Source: Kalaharituber pfeilii
Taxonomy: Eukaryota > Ascomycota > Pezizomycetes > Pezizales > Pezizaceae
Length of the DNA stretch: 64,000 bases
Direction: 5' to 3'
Assembly (NCBI GenBank): GCA_015179045.1
Contig: WHUZ01000033.1
Location: 1 to 64,000, forward strand
Part shown: in pieces, positions 27,368-39,107 of the stretch
How positions within the stretch are numbered: the stretch's first letter is position 1
How the letters are laid out: each line of letters begins with the position of its first letter
The notes under the pieces: generated by a model
The model's input: only the letters and a program-made list of their open reading frames with translations
Told to the model about the DNA's origin: nothing
The model's database searches: none
Position numbers and translations under genes: made by a program

Positions 27368-27703
27368 ATGTCGGAACCTGTGTCGCATCCAAGTGAAGGC
27401 ACAACAATTCCAGATGCGAATTGTTTTGCTGCCACGGAAGAACTAGGAGGGCGTCAACCACATTCAAATAGGGAGGCGTTTGTTAGAGTGATGACCAGTG
27501 GGCCTGTTGAGCAGCAGTTGGTTAATATTGCTGGGGGCTTTATGACGTGGGTAGAAAGGTCGATAAGCTGGAGGCAAAGGTCGATAAGCTGGAGGCAAAG
27601 GTGGATAGGAATCACCAAGCAGTGATGAATTTGCTAAGGGGATTTATGGAGGAGATACGGGTATGTATTAAAGCGAAAGAATTGAGAGAAGTATTGTTCT
27701 AAG
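27368..27703 (+). pseudogene. Small coiled-coil ORF with a frame break
   Basis: The ATG at 27368 opens MSEPVSHPSEGTTIPDAN and runs for about 60 codons. Near 27545-27556 the sensible frame changes, and the next frame reads KVDKLEAKVDKLEAKVDRN then a helix ending EEIRVCIKAKELREVLF and a stop at about 27703. The coiled-coil heptads come from a 21-bp tandem duplication (27558-27599). It resembles the other short coiled-coil fragments at 23.5 and 28.1-28.4 kb. The family and function are unknown. Confidence 0.35.
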
Positions 27704-28093
27704 TATAATTTAGGTAATATGAGAGATGATGGAACCGAATGTGGAGGAGCGAGTTGATACGGTTGGAATGTGAGAGGCATCTGAGGACGCGAAGAGAGGG
27801 GATATGAGGGATTCTCATGTTCACGTCCGGTGTTGGTACACTTTTTTAAGGCACTGGAGGGTATAGTCTTTTACCTGGGTCTGTATTCGAGGAGCTGTCA
27901 CCGATATCGCTAGAAGGCAAGGCTCTGCCGCAAGGCAGGATGGATTGACAGAAGTCTGGGCTTGGGAAGACTTTTTTTCTCTTTAGCATATATATGGGAA
28001 TTTGAAGTTCACTTGTTCTCGCCCCCAGACTATTATTTTCGGCCGTCAGCACTGGGTCTTTGCAGCACCGAGTGGTACGAGAACAACCCAACG

Positions 28094-28462
28094 TTATGAG
28101 AGCAACGCCGTAGCAAAAAAGAAAAAAAAAAGATGAAGAGAAACTTTCTCGAATGGAACCTCAGACGGTCTGGCTACTTCCACCACGTCCTTCCTGCTTC
28201 CATAATTCGAATGTCTCTTCTTCACCTTGTCGATGTCGCCCCTCAACAATTCCATGTCCTTCTTCAACAGTCTGGATTCCGTCTGTACAGTTTCCAGCCT
28301 CATCGCATCTGCCTGATACATCGTAATAGTATACCTTGAACTTTGCCTCCTAAAGTCAGTAAAGACTACTACATAGACTCGGAACAGGGTAACACACTCC
28401 CACAAGCTCCAGTTGCCGCGGTCCCAATAGCAAATGTCATCACCCACTTCATGATGTACCAA
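28094..28462 (-). pseudogene. Small ORF with a coiled-coil segment
   Basis: This minus-strand open frame of 122 codons contains a convincing charged coiled coil (MRLETVQTESRLLKKDMELL then RGDIDKVKKRHSN). Its N-terminal half reads poorly and includes an intron-like stretch (branch CTGAC, then TTTAG near 28350), and its C-terminus reads into an A/T run at 28115-28129. It may be an exon of a small gene or a decayed copy of the coiled-coil ORF type seen at 27.4 kb. Confidence 0.3.
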
Positions 28463-28729
28463 TTGGTCATATTGTACACCTTGCTTAGAACCTCAACATT
28501 CTGATGTTAGTTAGATCACTCTTTAATATAAACTCCAAATATGAATATGAATTTGCATCTTTATTGTTTTGATTTCTTTGACATTTCGGTCTTCTTTAAT
28601 CCAGGCATTTCAGCATCTATTCTATCACTTTGAGCTCCCATATTCCTTCTTGACTAGCTCATTTAGTCCGTATACCTATACTAGTAACCCCGACTCAAAC
28701 TCAAAGCTCATATGAGTGATTCTGAAGTA

Positions 28730-28869
28730 CAGTCGAACCTCTCATATTAAATCAACTTTGCCAGCCCAAGCAAATTGGCCTGATGGTGATTATTGGATAT
28801 TTTGTCTTATTGGATAAACCCACCAGTCCCGTCCTTATCGGGTTCGTGAGCCTACGGAGGGCAGGACTG
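28730..28869. mobile_element. Short TA-flanked MITE-like element (140 bp)
   Basis: The segment begins CAGTCGAACC and ends GGCAGGACTG, so the outer five bases are inverted repeats with further partial matches. TA lies directly outside on both sides (28728-28729 and 28870-28871), as expected for pogo/Tc1-type insertions. The inverted repeats are weak beyond the ends, so this is a tentative call. Confidence 0.4.
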
Positions 28870-30704
28870 TATTGAAAAAATGCAGTACGACAGCTAGTAA
28901 TCAAGGCACTGAGAAACATAAATGTTTGTTTGGGCTTTTGTAAAAGAAGCATTGTTGGTGGCCTCTTTCTTGCGGTGATAAAGAACGTAATGCTATGAAG
29001 GAGAAATGAAGATCTATTCCTAATCCGAGAGGCTCTCTCGCCTGCCAAGTCCTCCGTTAAATGCATTCAAACCTACCCGCACACCCCCGGACCACGCTAT
29101 GTGGACCCAAAGTACCCGATTTGACGTCCCCCCATACAGACTTTGCGGAGGGAATGCCTTAGATACATTCTGGGTCTACTAGGTTCCCAGTGGGACCAGC
29201 CGAAGAGGAGACTCTGTTCTCTAATACTTTTCTGCCTCTGCCTTGGCTCGAGCCGCACGAGTACTCGTTAGACAGAGTACGAGAATAGGGAGAATCATAC
29301 GCCCCACATATAATCAAGCTCGGCCTTACAGCCGCTTATACAACATAGCCCCTATGCATCTGACGGAAATAGCAATGGCAATGGCAATGAACCTACGCAT
29401 GCATGTATCCGACCCCTTTCGCTTATCCACTCTCTTTCTCTCTTTCTTCTCGGACATGTTAAATTATCAAGTGCAACAAGTTGATCATGATATCCCAAGG
29501 TACTTTATATGAAGTCGTGTGCATCCAGTGCCCGTTCGGGCACGAGAACAGTCGTGTACTACGTATAATACTTAACCCGAAAAAGTACTTCATTTATTCG
29601 CACACCAATCAAGTACCTGTATTCGACTTAATCCCCACAAGGTAACTTGCAGATGTATGTAAAAACTAACATTCCGTCTCATCTCCTCTTCTCTCTTCTC
29701 TCTTAGTAGCCGATCAAGAGCCTCGTGAAACAAGAAATCTTCGTTTCGCAAACGTTTTTGAATAACAAACATATAGCTCCTTGAATGTCAATCATTCCTT
29801 TCATTTCATTGGTATTGGTATCGGTACATGTACACGTTAAACAAATAAAGAAAAATCAAATTTCAAACTTCTCACAAAGTTTCTTTCTCACTGCTTCCAT
29901 TCAAAACAACAAATGTTGTATTCCCCGGCTTGAGACTGGTATAAGACTACATATCCTTATCCGAAACCTCCTCTTTCCCCTCCCCACCCCCCAATCCCAC
30001 ATGCCACCTAGCCCATCCATCAAGCCAATCCCCTCATTTTCATCCTCTCCATCCTCAGACGGTATATCAATAAATAAAAAAATAAATACACAAGAAGAAA
30101 AAAAGGGGTATTACAAGCGAGTGTCCGTGAAAAGATGTCTGAGGTATTGAGTTATGATATAAAAAGGTTACGCAGTGAACCCAAGAAGAAAAAAAAAGAA
30201 GAAAAATGCCATTGAGCGAGAGACTTAGAAGGGGAAAATGGATATAAAGAAGAAAAAAAAGAGCCCCGAGAATATAAATGCCCTCCCAAAAAATGCACAA
30301 ACCGGTATCCGAAAAAAAAAAATAAAAATAAAAATAAAAAAGAAAAAGAAAAGAGGTAACAGGGACCCAGTCCCCTCCCTCAAGCCTCTGTAGATAGGTC
30401 AGAAAGATCAATGAAAAATAAAAATGAAAATGAAAACAATCCAAAATCTAGCAAACAAACCAAACGATCCAAATCTTTGAGTCGAGTCGCAATAAAGTGG
30501 TAAAGCCCTTGATTGCCAAATATTCTCGCCTTTTGAAGCCCCGTTTCCCATGCTAGTTCTCCACGGTGGTAGAGAAAATATATAAGTAAGCATAAAGGAA
30601 TAAAAACAGAGCTAAAATATCTCAACCGAAAACTTGTCTAAGCCCGGGAGAAAGGAATAAAGTATGCAAAAACAGAAGGAGAACGATCAAAATAGTTCAT
30701 TCTT
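28870..30704. other. Intergenic and 3' region of the MARVEL-like gene
   Basis: No gene is supported. The last 600 bases (30060-30704) are A-rich with simple repeats such as (AAAAT)n around 30310-30345 and probably include the 3' untranslated region of the minus-strand gene that ends at 30705. Confidence 0.45.
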
Positions 30705-32191
30705 TTAGTCCCGTGATGGTGGTGGTGATGGAGTAAGGGTAAGGTTGAACCTCACCGACGCGGGAGTTGGAGGGACAGCGCAAGATTGCTTGTAAGCATT
30801 TGGCACAAACGCAGGAGGAAGTGGCGTTTGCGTGGGGTCATATGAATGTGCCTGAACCCATCCCGATGAAGCAACTGGTGTAGTCGGAGTAAGAGAAACA
30901 GGATTCTTGTGCTGTCGGATCCTTGGTGGTGCCTGGAGCTGGAAGCCTCCGCTGCTTGGTGACTTCATTGGCGCATCAGCATGGCCCTCTTCGGCAGCGG
31001 AGTATGGATCCTGGGAAGCGTTGTATATTGTGGAAGCATTGTATATTGTGGAAGCATTGTACATTGTGTTTTTAACGGTCTCGTCGTCCGAGGGGTTGGC
31101 TTCCTCTTGTTCTCGGAGTTTTGCAAGCCAAAGATTGGAACGGGCTTTGTCCCTAAGGTCCATTGACTTTCGGAGCCTACGCTTGGAGGCAATACGCCAG
31201 AAAGCAAATGCATAGACACCAATGGTCAACAATTCGACGGAAACCTCAATGACAGCACAAATAAAACTCCAGTCCTATCGCGATTTGTCAGTGTACTGTC
31301 TATATTCCCATTTGGTGAATGATGAGATGCCTACCAGTTCCCGACAGACAAGCACATAGTTGACATCTTCTTGAAACAGCAATCGCCTCTTGTTGTCCTT
31401 GCATGCCCATCCCCATATGTCCTTTCCTTGACCTTTGGCTTTTGTTCCATTCAAAATTCCAGCAGCAATACCCCACATGACAATAGCAAAAATAAACGCG
31501 CCGATGGAAAATGCGGTCCAGTAAATGCTTGCCCTTTCTGCCCTCCTATGTCCTCCCCTCCAATATGCGAAAAGGACAGCCATCGAAAGAACCAAAGATA
31601 CAGCGGAGATACAGAGAAGAGCTATTTGTGGCCAAGTTGCGGAGTTTTGGGCCCATGGAGGAAGATTATTTCTCAGAGGTAGATCCTTTGTAGCGTGGAA
31701 GATTGCCATTGCAGATGCGACAAGAGCGAGCACAATTAGACTGCAGAAGAAGTTGACAGACCGTAATACGATTTTTGCGATTCTCACGCGCAGTTTCAAT
31801 TTCTAATGTAGCCGTCAAGTTAGACCTAACTCAATCTCCAATATGAAAGTCAGTTTCCGCATACCAGATCTGCCCGATCAACCCTTGTCACTTCGTCCTC
31901 TGCCTGCTGGACTTGCTCCTCCTCTTTGAAGGTCGCGCTCATTGGTGTTTTGGGATCAAAAGGGAAAGAGTCTCCTATCGGAACAAATCCATGTGGTGTG
32001 TGTGGGTCCTGTCCTGATGGCGATGACCTCTTAGGGGAAAGAGGCGTTCTTGGGGGATATTGCCCTCGAAAGCTTGGTGATAATGGTGTCCTCGGGCAGT
32101 GGGCAAACTGTGGGCGCGGCGAGCCTGGAGCTGGAGGCACACGCGGAGTCCTAGGAGGGCGAGGTATTTCTGTTACTTGAGGTTGCGACAT
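30705..32191 (-). CDS. MARVEL-like four-transmembrane protein
   Basis: Exons on the minus strand are 32191-31865, 31802-31335 and 31274-30705, giving 454 residues. Introns 31803-31864 and 31275-31334 are GT-AG with TAG acceptors. The cytosolic N-terminus (about 105 residues) is Pro/Ser-rich with repeated (S/T)PR(T/P)P motifs. Four hydrophobic helices follow: VNFFCSLIVLALVASAMAIF, then IALLCISAVSLVLSMAVLFA, then SIGAFIFAIVMWGIAAGIL, then FICAVIEVSVELLTIGVYAF. After them comes a basic stretch (RIASKRRLRKSMDLRDKAR) and a disordered Pro/Ser/Thr tail holding three copies of a YNAS motif. Four-helix proteins of this kind are common in fungi and usually assigned to the MARVEL-like group at the plasma membrane. 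The family assignment rests on topology, and the role is unknown. Confidence 0.82.
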
Positions 32192-35100
32192 TGTGGGAAA
32201 TATCTAGATGGGACCGCTGAAAAAACAAGCCGACAACTCTGATGCTTTACGAGTGTTGAAATCGGATTGGTGACACTTCCTTCTTGCTTCTGCACCTGTC
32301 AGGAGAAAGGAGGAAGAAGAAAGGTAAGTATATTTCTCAAGCCGACTTCCCTGTGATGGAAGGCGATAAATCCAGAATGTAAAGTGGTGACACGCTCAAC
32401 GGGTTGGAGACAGGAGGAGGAGGTAGGAGGAAAAGCGAGGGAAGAACTGAGGAAGAAGTATTACTTTATGGGGATCAACCCACCTCTACTGATCAGACCG
32501 CAGGGAGGAAAGCAGCAACACCATTTTTGGAATTCAAGGCCCGAACCAAAAAGGGCACTAGCAGCTTCCAGCCAATTAGTGCGCAGGAAATCGAGTGATA
32601 TTGTCCCATTTGGGAGGGAAATGACCCAAGTCGAGAAAAATTTCTGCAATAACCAAGGTCGGCATTGCAAAATGGCTGTATCTAAAGTAAGAACTCACTC
32701 ACAAATTGGAACCCTCCGGATGTTGCCTTTGGGGGGGGCTGCAGTTTGTTGTTGGTTGGAGGAGGGGGATGGGAAGTCAGATGGGTTGGAATATTTTAGC
32801 GGCCACTACAGGGACCACACAGGGATCTGCAGCCATATGGCCATGGGTTGGGCCCGGGGGCGTCAGGGTGGGTTGAAGTGGGCCATCACGAAGATCATTG
32901 CCTGGAACTCCCCAGGCCGTTGCACTTGACCAGCGAGATGACAATGTTATTCGCCGTGCTGCTGGCCGCTAATCTTATATGGCCTGCATACCATCGATGA
33001 TTGGATATTGAGCCTGTATTATCGGCGCTGGCGCCTAGAGCAGTCTCGCAACAAGACTGGGTGACTACACCTAGGGTACTCGCAGCCATATCATAGAAGT
33101 GAAAATGCGTACGCATCATCGCTCGCACCTTTGAGAGCCTGCGTCTTTTCACCTTTGCCACTGCGGCTATTGCGGGCGCGCGTCGATGGAGGATAAGGTT
33201 TGGCTGCGGCAGAGAAGGCAAGAGGCAAGCGGCTTACTGACGTATTTCCCCCGCCAGGCCCGTCAAATTCGGCTTGGTGCCTTGCATGTCTTTGATATCA
33301 TATCGCGCCCCTGCCCCTGGCCCGACTGCATCCCCGCCCGCCCCTGCACACCAACAAACAACCGAAGCAGAGCACAGTACTCGTACATGCAGTCTGGTTG
33401 CACCACCGCCCCCCCCACCCTCCCCGTAGCAGCCGAAGCGAGCGCAGATTGAGCCGGCGCCGGCTAGCGATGCACACACTGATGTTCCCCCCGCTTGACA
33501 AGCGCATAGCCGCCGTAGTTCTTGGCATGATTAGCCGATTCAAGACAATTTAGCTGCCGCTATTTTTGGGCGCATGTCGATCCCTGGCCAGAATAGCAGC
33601 AACCCAGACATCTGATTGAACCAACACTGAGTTTGAGTCCCATAAATACATCCCCTTTCAGGAAGGGCGTCATAATACATGACGATCGTCACCCCGCTTG
33701 ACGATATCGAACAGCGGCAGGCGTATCTGCTAGAGGAATATCCGCGTGTTCTCCAGCCGCTCTGTCCTGCCTTTGGTAATTTTGCAATTTGCCATCGCCA
33801 AGAGTGCGCGCGATCAGAAAATGGCAACCCATCAAAGAGTTTGACTTACGTTGAGCCAGTTCTTGATCCCCCACGACATTGATTAGCAGAGGTAAGAATT
33901 GATTATCTCGGCCTTACCAAGTAACGTACGTTCTCGCATGACCTGGATAGGCCGGTAATCGGTAATCCGATAGAAACGGCTCCTCGGGCCCGCTTCCCCC
34001 GCTTCCCCCGCATCTTGGGGCTTACGCTGAAGTACAGTCTAGCCCTTGCTATACCGGAAGCCCTAACAATACTGGACCGGACAGAAACCTCCAGACTAGT
34101 ACTCCGTACCCCCTGTCTCCATACCAATAATGTTTGCTACACTGGACACGCTCACACTAATACATCTTAGACTAACCCCATTTCACACTTGACTGCACAT
34201 CACTGGTGCCACCACTGCTGCCACTGCGTCTACTATCGCCACTGCTACCGCTGCTACCGCTGCTACCGCGGCCAACCATCACTTGCTACAATGTTGTTCA
34301 AGTAATGGAAATTGGGCACTTCGTTGCTTCTTTTTTCATGTCCCATTTTCCAAGATCAGTTGCTAACCGCTTATCACCCTGTTTCAGAGCCCTGCCATGG
34401 CGAACAGCTGTAAGCGGGGTCACGTGAAATTAAAAAAAAACAAAAAAAAAACACTGTTTTCAGAATATCTGACAAAGTAGATACAGTTACTGGTCGGCCT
34501 GAAATGATAGATTAGATACTTAGGATATCAAAGTTATGTTAAAGTACAGTAGAGTCTGGGCACGAGAACAAAGTACAGTAACCTTACCAACTCATCTCGA
34601 AAATGTTTACCGAACTCACTTTTCTTTCGCTTATTTTGATTCTAGTCGACATTTACATATTTGATACTTCTCAAGCACATTTAAGGCCCGACGTTTTTCT
34701 AGTTTTTGTGAGTGACGCATATTGATGTCTTTGGCTGGGTATGTGAACAATGTTGATGTATACTTCGTTCATTTCCTATTTCAGTAATTATGTGCATTTA
34801 CATAATTCTATAACCCCCCTGTCTGCCAAGCTTTTTATTCTATTATATACCGGAATCTCGCTATACCGGACGAAAAGTGCCCAGATTCTAGCGATCTGGT
34901 ATAGCAAGGGTAGAATATAAGAGGAAAGGATGTACGGTACAGTATGTGATCGCTGCAGGTGCTGCAGAGTGCATCTTCTGCGCTAATGCACACCATGCCG
35001 CTATTCGCTAGCTCCCTAGCTCCCGTTGGCTCCAGCTCCAACTCGTGCCACAGGGGTTACTGACCAGGAAACCAGCCTCCCTTGCGATTCGTCCGGGCTA

Positions 35101-36698
35101 CGGGGTCTTGGCGTTAGACTCACCATTTCATCCTATCGATCGGAGGGCCCCGCCTTATTTCCCAACACACACGCATGGTTTGCTTCTCGGTTTGCCTTCC
35201 CATGATCGCGAGGAGGGTCCAGACCCAAATCTTCTTTTTTCGTTCCATCTTGTGAGGACTGACTCAAACGGTTCAGGAAGCGCCTCATGTCGGGGCAACG
35301 CATTCGTCACATGGCCTTGCGCAGAATTTTGCCCCGCTATGGCGCGCCTGTTCAATCCGCTGTCAGCCACACAGCTAGGAAGCATACCGCCACCCTTACT
35401 GTGAGTTTCAGGAGAAAGGCAAACTCCTTAACGTTTGGCTGCACTTGTTCCAACACAGCTTAGCACATATGTGTCACCCTTCAGCTGGGGAGAGGCAACA
35501 TACAAGGCTTCTTTGCAAGCCTTCACAGCCTGTAGAAGGGAGCTGGAATATTTCGTAACGCAGGTTTATCTGGAGCCACACTAGGGTATCTCGCGGTCAA
35601 TCACAAATCATAGGACAAGAGAAAATGTACGGTAGCTTTCTTCCATGAGCAATCTAGAATGGTGATTCCTCAAGTATCCGCCCAATAAAATGGCATTCCA
35701 TTTAAAGCATTCGATAAGGACGTGCATATGAAGAAACAGCAAGATAAATTGCAGCATGAGGAGCGTTCAGCCCGCAGTTGCCGCAGTTGCCGCTAATTCT
35801 GGCTTCTCCCATTTTGGTGGAGGCAAGTTCAGCGCATGGCTCTGTAAGCAAAGCCGCATACGCTTCCATACACATAAGTATTCAAAGAATACGTTTATGC
35901 CGCACTCCGATTACTAATGGTGGTCCAATGTATATATCCCTGTGAATGTATGCTGGTGTCTCCTGGGTTGTCAAAGGTAGGACAATGCAAGTTCCCATAG
36001 GCACCAGAGGCGGATAACCACGTCTTCCAGGTATCTATTTATTGAAACGGATATTTAAAACACATAACAGCAGTTGCATTCGCGGAATTTTGCATTCTGC
36101 ATAGATAGTCCATATCAACTTAACCAGCCGGGGTTTTGTAAGAGCTCCGTTAATCTCGGTTGGTACTGACGGCACGGTGACTGCCATGTTTGTTGAATAC
36201 TGCTTAAAGGAATTAGTGTCATGCGGTGCGTTTGATATATATTTCATAAACTGAGCTTCGCGCAACTCATGAACTGCAATGATCCTGAAGTGGTAACTGT
36301 AGCCCTTGTGCCATAGGACGATATCTTCAACAGCCTGTGCTGTGCCGCCTGAAGATCAACTGTATGAAACACATTTCGTGTGAGGAGAGCAGGTTGGCGA
36401 TCTCGCGGGCAGTGTAGATATCCTGATTTTAGTATCTTTCAGCCCTGAGGCTTACTTACATAAGCCGGCTGCGGGAGCGGATTCGCACCGCCCTCGCCTC
36501 GGGCCGAGCCAAGCGCTCACATGACTGTGTCGCACGTGACTCACAAGTATGGGGCTGACTGGACCGCAAGAGCCAATTAAGCTTTCTCGAAGTTCATCCT
36601 CTCACTACTACAGCATCCTCCACCTTCTTGCTCACTCCCTCATTTTCCGCCCCGGCGCCTGTTAAACCTCAATACCAGAGACTAGTAGTCGATCAAGC
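32192..36698. other. Intergenic desert with repeat remnants
   Basis: No gene is supported. Just upstream of the MARVEL-like gene (32192-32340) is its leader. GC-rich patches at 33170-33480 and 36470-36550 contain short proline-rich frames without domains. A pogo-like inverted-repeat pair (34043-34910) lies in the middle, and an AGTCTGGTTGCA motif at 33391-33402 matches the end of the MITE candidate at 49.3 kb. The last 150 bases are a pyrimidine-rich leader of the Fmp32-like gene. Confidence 0.45.
34035..34918. mobile_element. Pogo-like inverted-repeat element, degenerate
   Basis: CCCTTGCTATACC at 34043-34055 is repeated inverted and exact at 34898-34910, about 840 bases apart. The left side reads TA then CAGTCTAGCCCTTGCTATACC, a typical pogo/Fot-type terminus; the right outer bases have decayed. 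Additional ATACCGG/GCTATACCGG motifs at 34849-34871 suggest a second overlapping copy. No transposase frame is visible, so this is probably a nonautonomous relic. Confidence 0.5.
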
Positions 36699-37988
36699 AT
36701 GGCCACTGCCATTGCCAGACACAGGATACCCGCGATACCTACTTTGTCTCATTCGCTGGTTCAGTCAATACCCAGTTCCCCTACACCAGTAGTGCTCGGC
36801 CTCAGGGCTCTGAATCCTGGACTCCTTACTCCGGCTAACAATTCGGCACGGTCGTACAGCTGTACTGCTCATCCATTGATATGCCCACGGAGTTCCTCAC
36901 TGCCATTCTCAGTAACTAGGTCACCTATAATAGACCAATGCACTGCAGCCACACCGTCAAAAGCGTCACAATACCCAACATGGCATCCACTAGGAGCAAT
37001 ACGGAGTTTCCACACATCGAATTCCTTGCACAGAGACTATCACTTCGATACGCTAAAGTTGGTCCAGCGGTTACAGGAGGAAGGGTTCACGAAGGAGCAG
37101 AGTGTAGCTATGATGAATGTTCTTAGCGACGTCATTGAGGAGAGGTGAGAGCTCAGTGGGCTCCCCGGGAAGGAAAACTTTGGCAAGAAGAGCTAAAAGC
37201 ATAAGTTATATAATGAGAAGAGGAGGCACAAATGCAGGTATTACCAGCGCAATATCATCAATGCGATGTGTTCGGTGGTGTTGACATAACAAGATGAAGA
37301 TGTTATCACATAATGTCATGTGATTGTGCTTCGCAGAGTGCATGGGCATGTTTCTTCAATGTTCATTGCGTTTCGAAAGCTTACTCATTACTGGTCTTCT
37401 TTCCAGCGTCCAAAACCTTACACGGACCATGGTTCCAAAAGCTGAGCAAGAGAAAATTACATATACTCGTTCGTTTTTTCCCGTCCCACTCCATCCTTTC
37501 CCCGCTGTCTAAACTGCCACCACTAAACTCCTTTTCCCACAGAAAAAGTTGACTTCTCCCAACTCCGCTCCGACCTCCACACGCACCACTCCACGGAATA
37601 CACCTCCACACGCAACGAATACGAGCACCTCTCCTCCGAAATCGCCAAACTCAATTCTCGTCTCCGCGAGGAAATCATACGCGCTCAGAACTCAATCAAG
37701 TTGGACCTAAATCTTGAGAAGGGGCGCATACGCGAGGAGGCGAGCGTGCATGAACTCAAGATCAAAGAGACAGACACAAGGATTGAGACGGAGGTGGGGA
37801 TTATTCGGGGGACATTGGAGGCGGTCAAGTTTAGTACATTGCAGTGGTTGAGTACGTCTCCTCTCCTGCCTCTCACATTAACACTACCAGATGTGGAATA
37901 AATGTGGCTAACCCTACTATCATATGTAGTTGGTGTATGCACAGGTACCGCGGCGCTCATCTTGGGTGTTTGGAGATTACTTGCTTGA
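36699..37988 (+). CDS. FMP32: Mitochondrial Fmp32/MCUR1-type (DUF1640) coiled-coil protein
   Basis: Exons are 36699-37144, 37407-37468, 37543-37851 and 37930-37988, giving 291 residues. The N-terminal 105 residues are Arg/Ser/Pro-rich and poor in acidic residues, typical of a mitochondrial targeting sequence. The conserved part begins FDTLKLVQRLQEEGFTKEQS, continues across the first intron as VQNLTRTMVPKAEQEKITYT and through a long coiled coil with LDLNLEKGRIREEASVHELK and IKETDTRIETEVG. It ends in a transmembrane helix (GVCTGTAALILGVWRLLA). In yeast Fmp32 is an inner-membrane protein linked to cytochrome oxidase assembly and proline metabolism, and human MCUR1 affects the calcium uniporter; which applies here is not known. 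All introns are GT-AG. The donor of intron 2 (GTTCGT) is unusual but is fixed by the protein match (TYTQKVDF). Confidence 0.93.
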
Positions 37989-38669
37989 TTGCTTCATCTC
38001 ACTTATTCCCCCCCTCCCTAATTATTACCATATCCTCCCGCATGCCTTGCAAGCCATCCCCTCCCCATCGAGCTGTACGTATGCAATCAACGTATCCATC
38101 CATCCACAACTATCATAATTACCAAAGTGCAAAACATCCGCACTACTTCCCTTGAAAACAAATCTTTGCTACTAAGCGCAACGTTTCAATTTGTCAATCG
38201 AATTGCTTGGATCTTGACTTTTCTCCAGTGCTTTGTATTTATATATATATGTAGCTGGGGCACACTCTTCTACCCGTCAAATGAATAGATAAAATAATAA
38301 ATCAACCTTCATCCCCCAACCAACCTGAATTCAAAAAAGATACTTGTACTTATCGAATCTCCCTATCTTAGCCTCGTACCCAGCGCCCCTAACTAGCTAA
38401 CTTACATACACACGTATAACATCTTTTGATTCCAGCCTTTTCTTACTGCATGACATACATTAGGAAGATAATGCGTGCGAGCGGCGCACTAAAAACAATT
38501 GCGCAAACTTGGAAAACTTTCTGGCCTCTACTTTGTCAAATTCGTTACCCTGAACCTTGTCGAGAGTTCCCAACTTATAAACCTCTTTACCTTGGACACA
38601 TCGTTATCACACAGCATACTCGATGTCTCACTTCGTGGGCGAGAGGAACAGCGTAAGTTACAAAAATCT

Positions 38670-38700
38670 CCCCCCCCCTTTTTTTTTTTTTAAAAAAAAA

Positions 38701-38737
<37 letters not shown>
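38670..38737. repeat. C-T-A homopolymer chain
   Basis: A run of about nine C is followed by about 13 T, nine A, one C and about 36 A. T and A runs side by side can fold back on themselves. Lengths should be taken as approximate because such runs are hard to sequence. Confidence 0.75.
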
Positions 38738-38738
<1 letters not shown>

Positions 38739-39072
38739 AATAGCAAAATAAAACTAAAAATAAAAACGAAAAACTTTCCTCCGTAAGGGGGATATTGCAA
38801 CACACCAGCCAGCCAGCCACCAACCACCACCACCAAAAAAAAAAAAAACTACACAACCTCGGACACTCAACCCCCAATAAGGGAATTTAGTTTTTGTATA
38901 TATATCCATCTCCACTGACCGAAACGTTTTTCCCGTTACCCTGTTCTCTCAATTGCCCCAAACTTTTCTAGAAATTTTTAGCGAGTCAAAGATAGTTCTG
39001 GGTAGAAATTTGGTTTGTTTATTCCTAGAGGCTGATCGCTATGCTGCGTAGGTTAAGGAAGTAGAGGGCTCT

Positions 39073-39074
<2 letters not shown>

Positions 39075-39105
<31 letters not shown>
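39075..39105. repeat. Poly(T) tract, about 31 bases
   Basis: Uninterrupted T run in the convergent intergenic region, flanked by unique sequence; it has no visible function. Confidence 0.8.
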
Positions 39106-39107
<2 letters not shown>

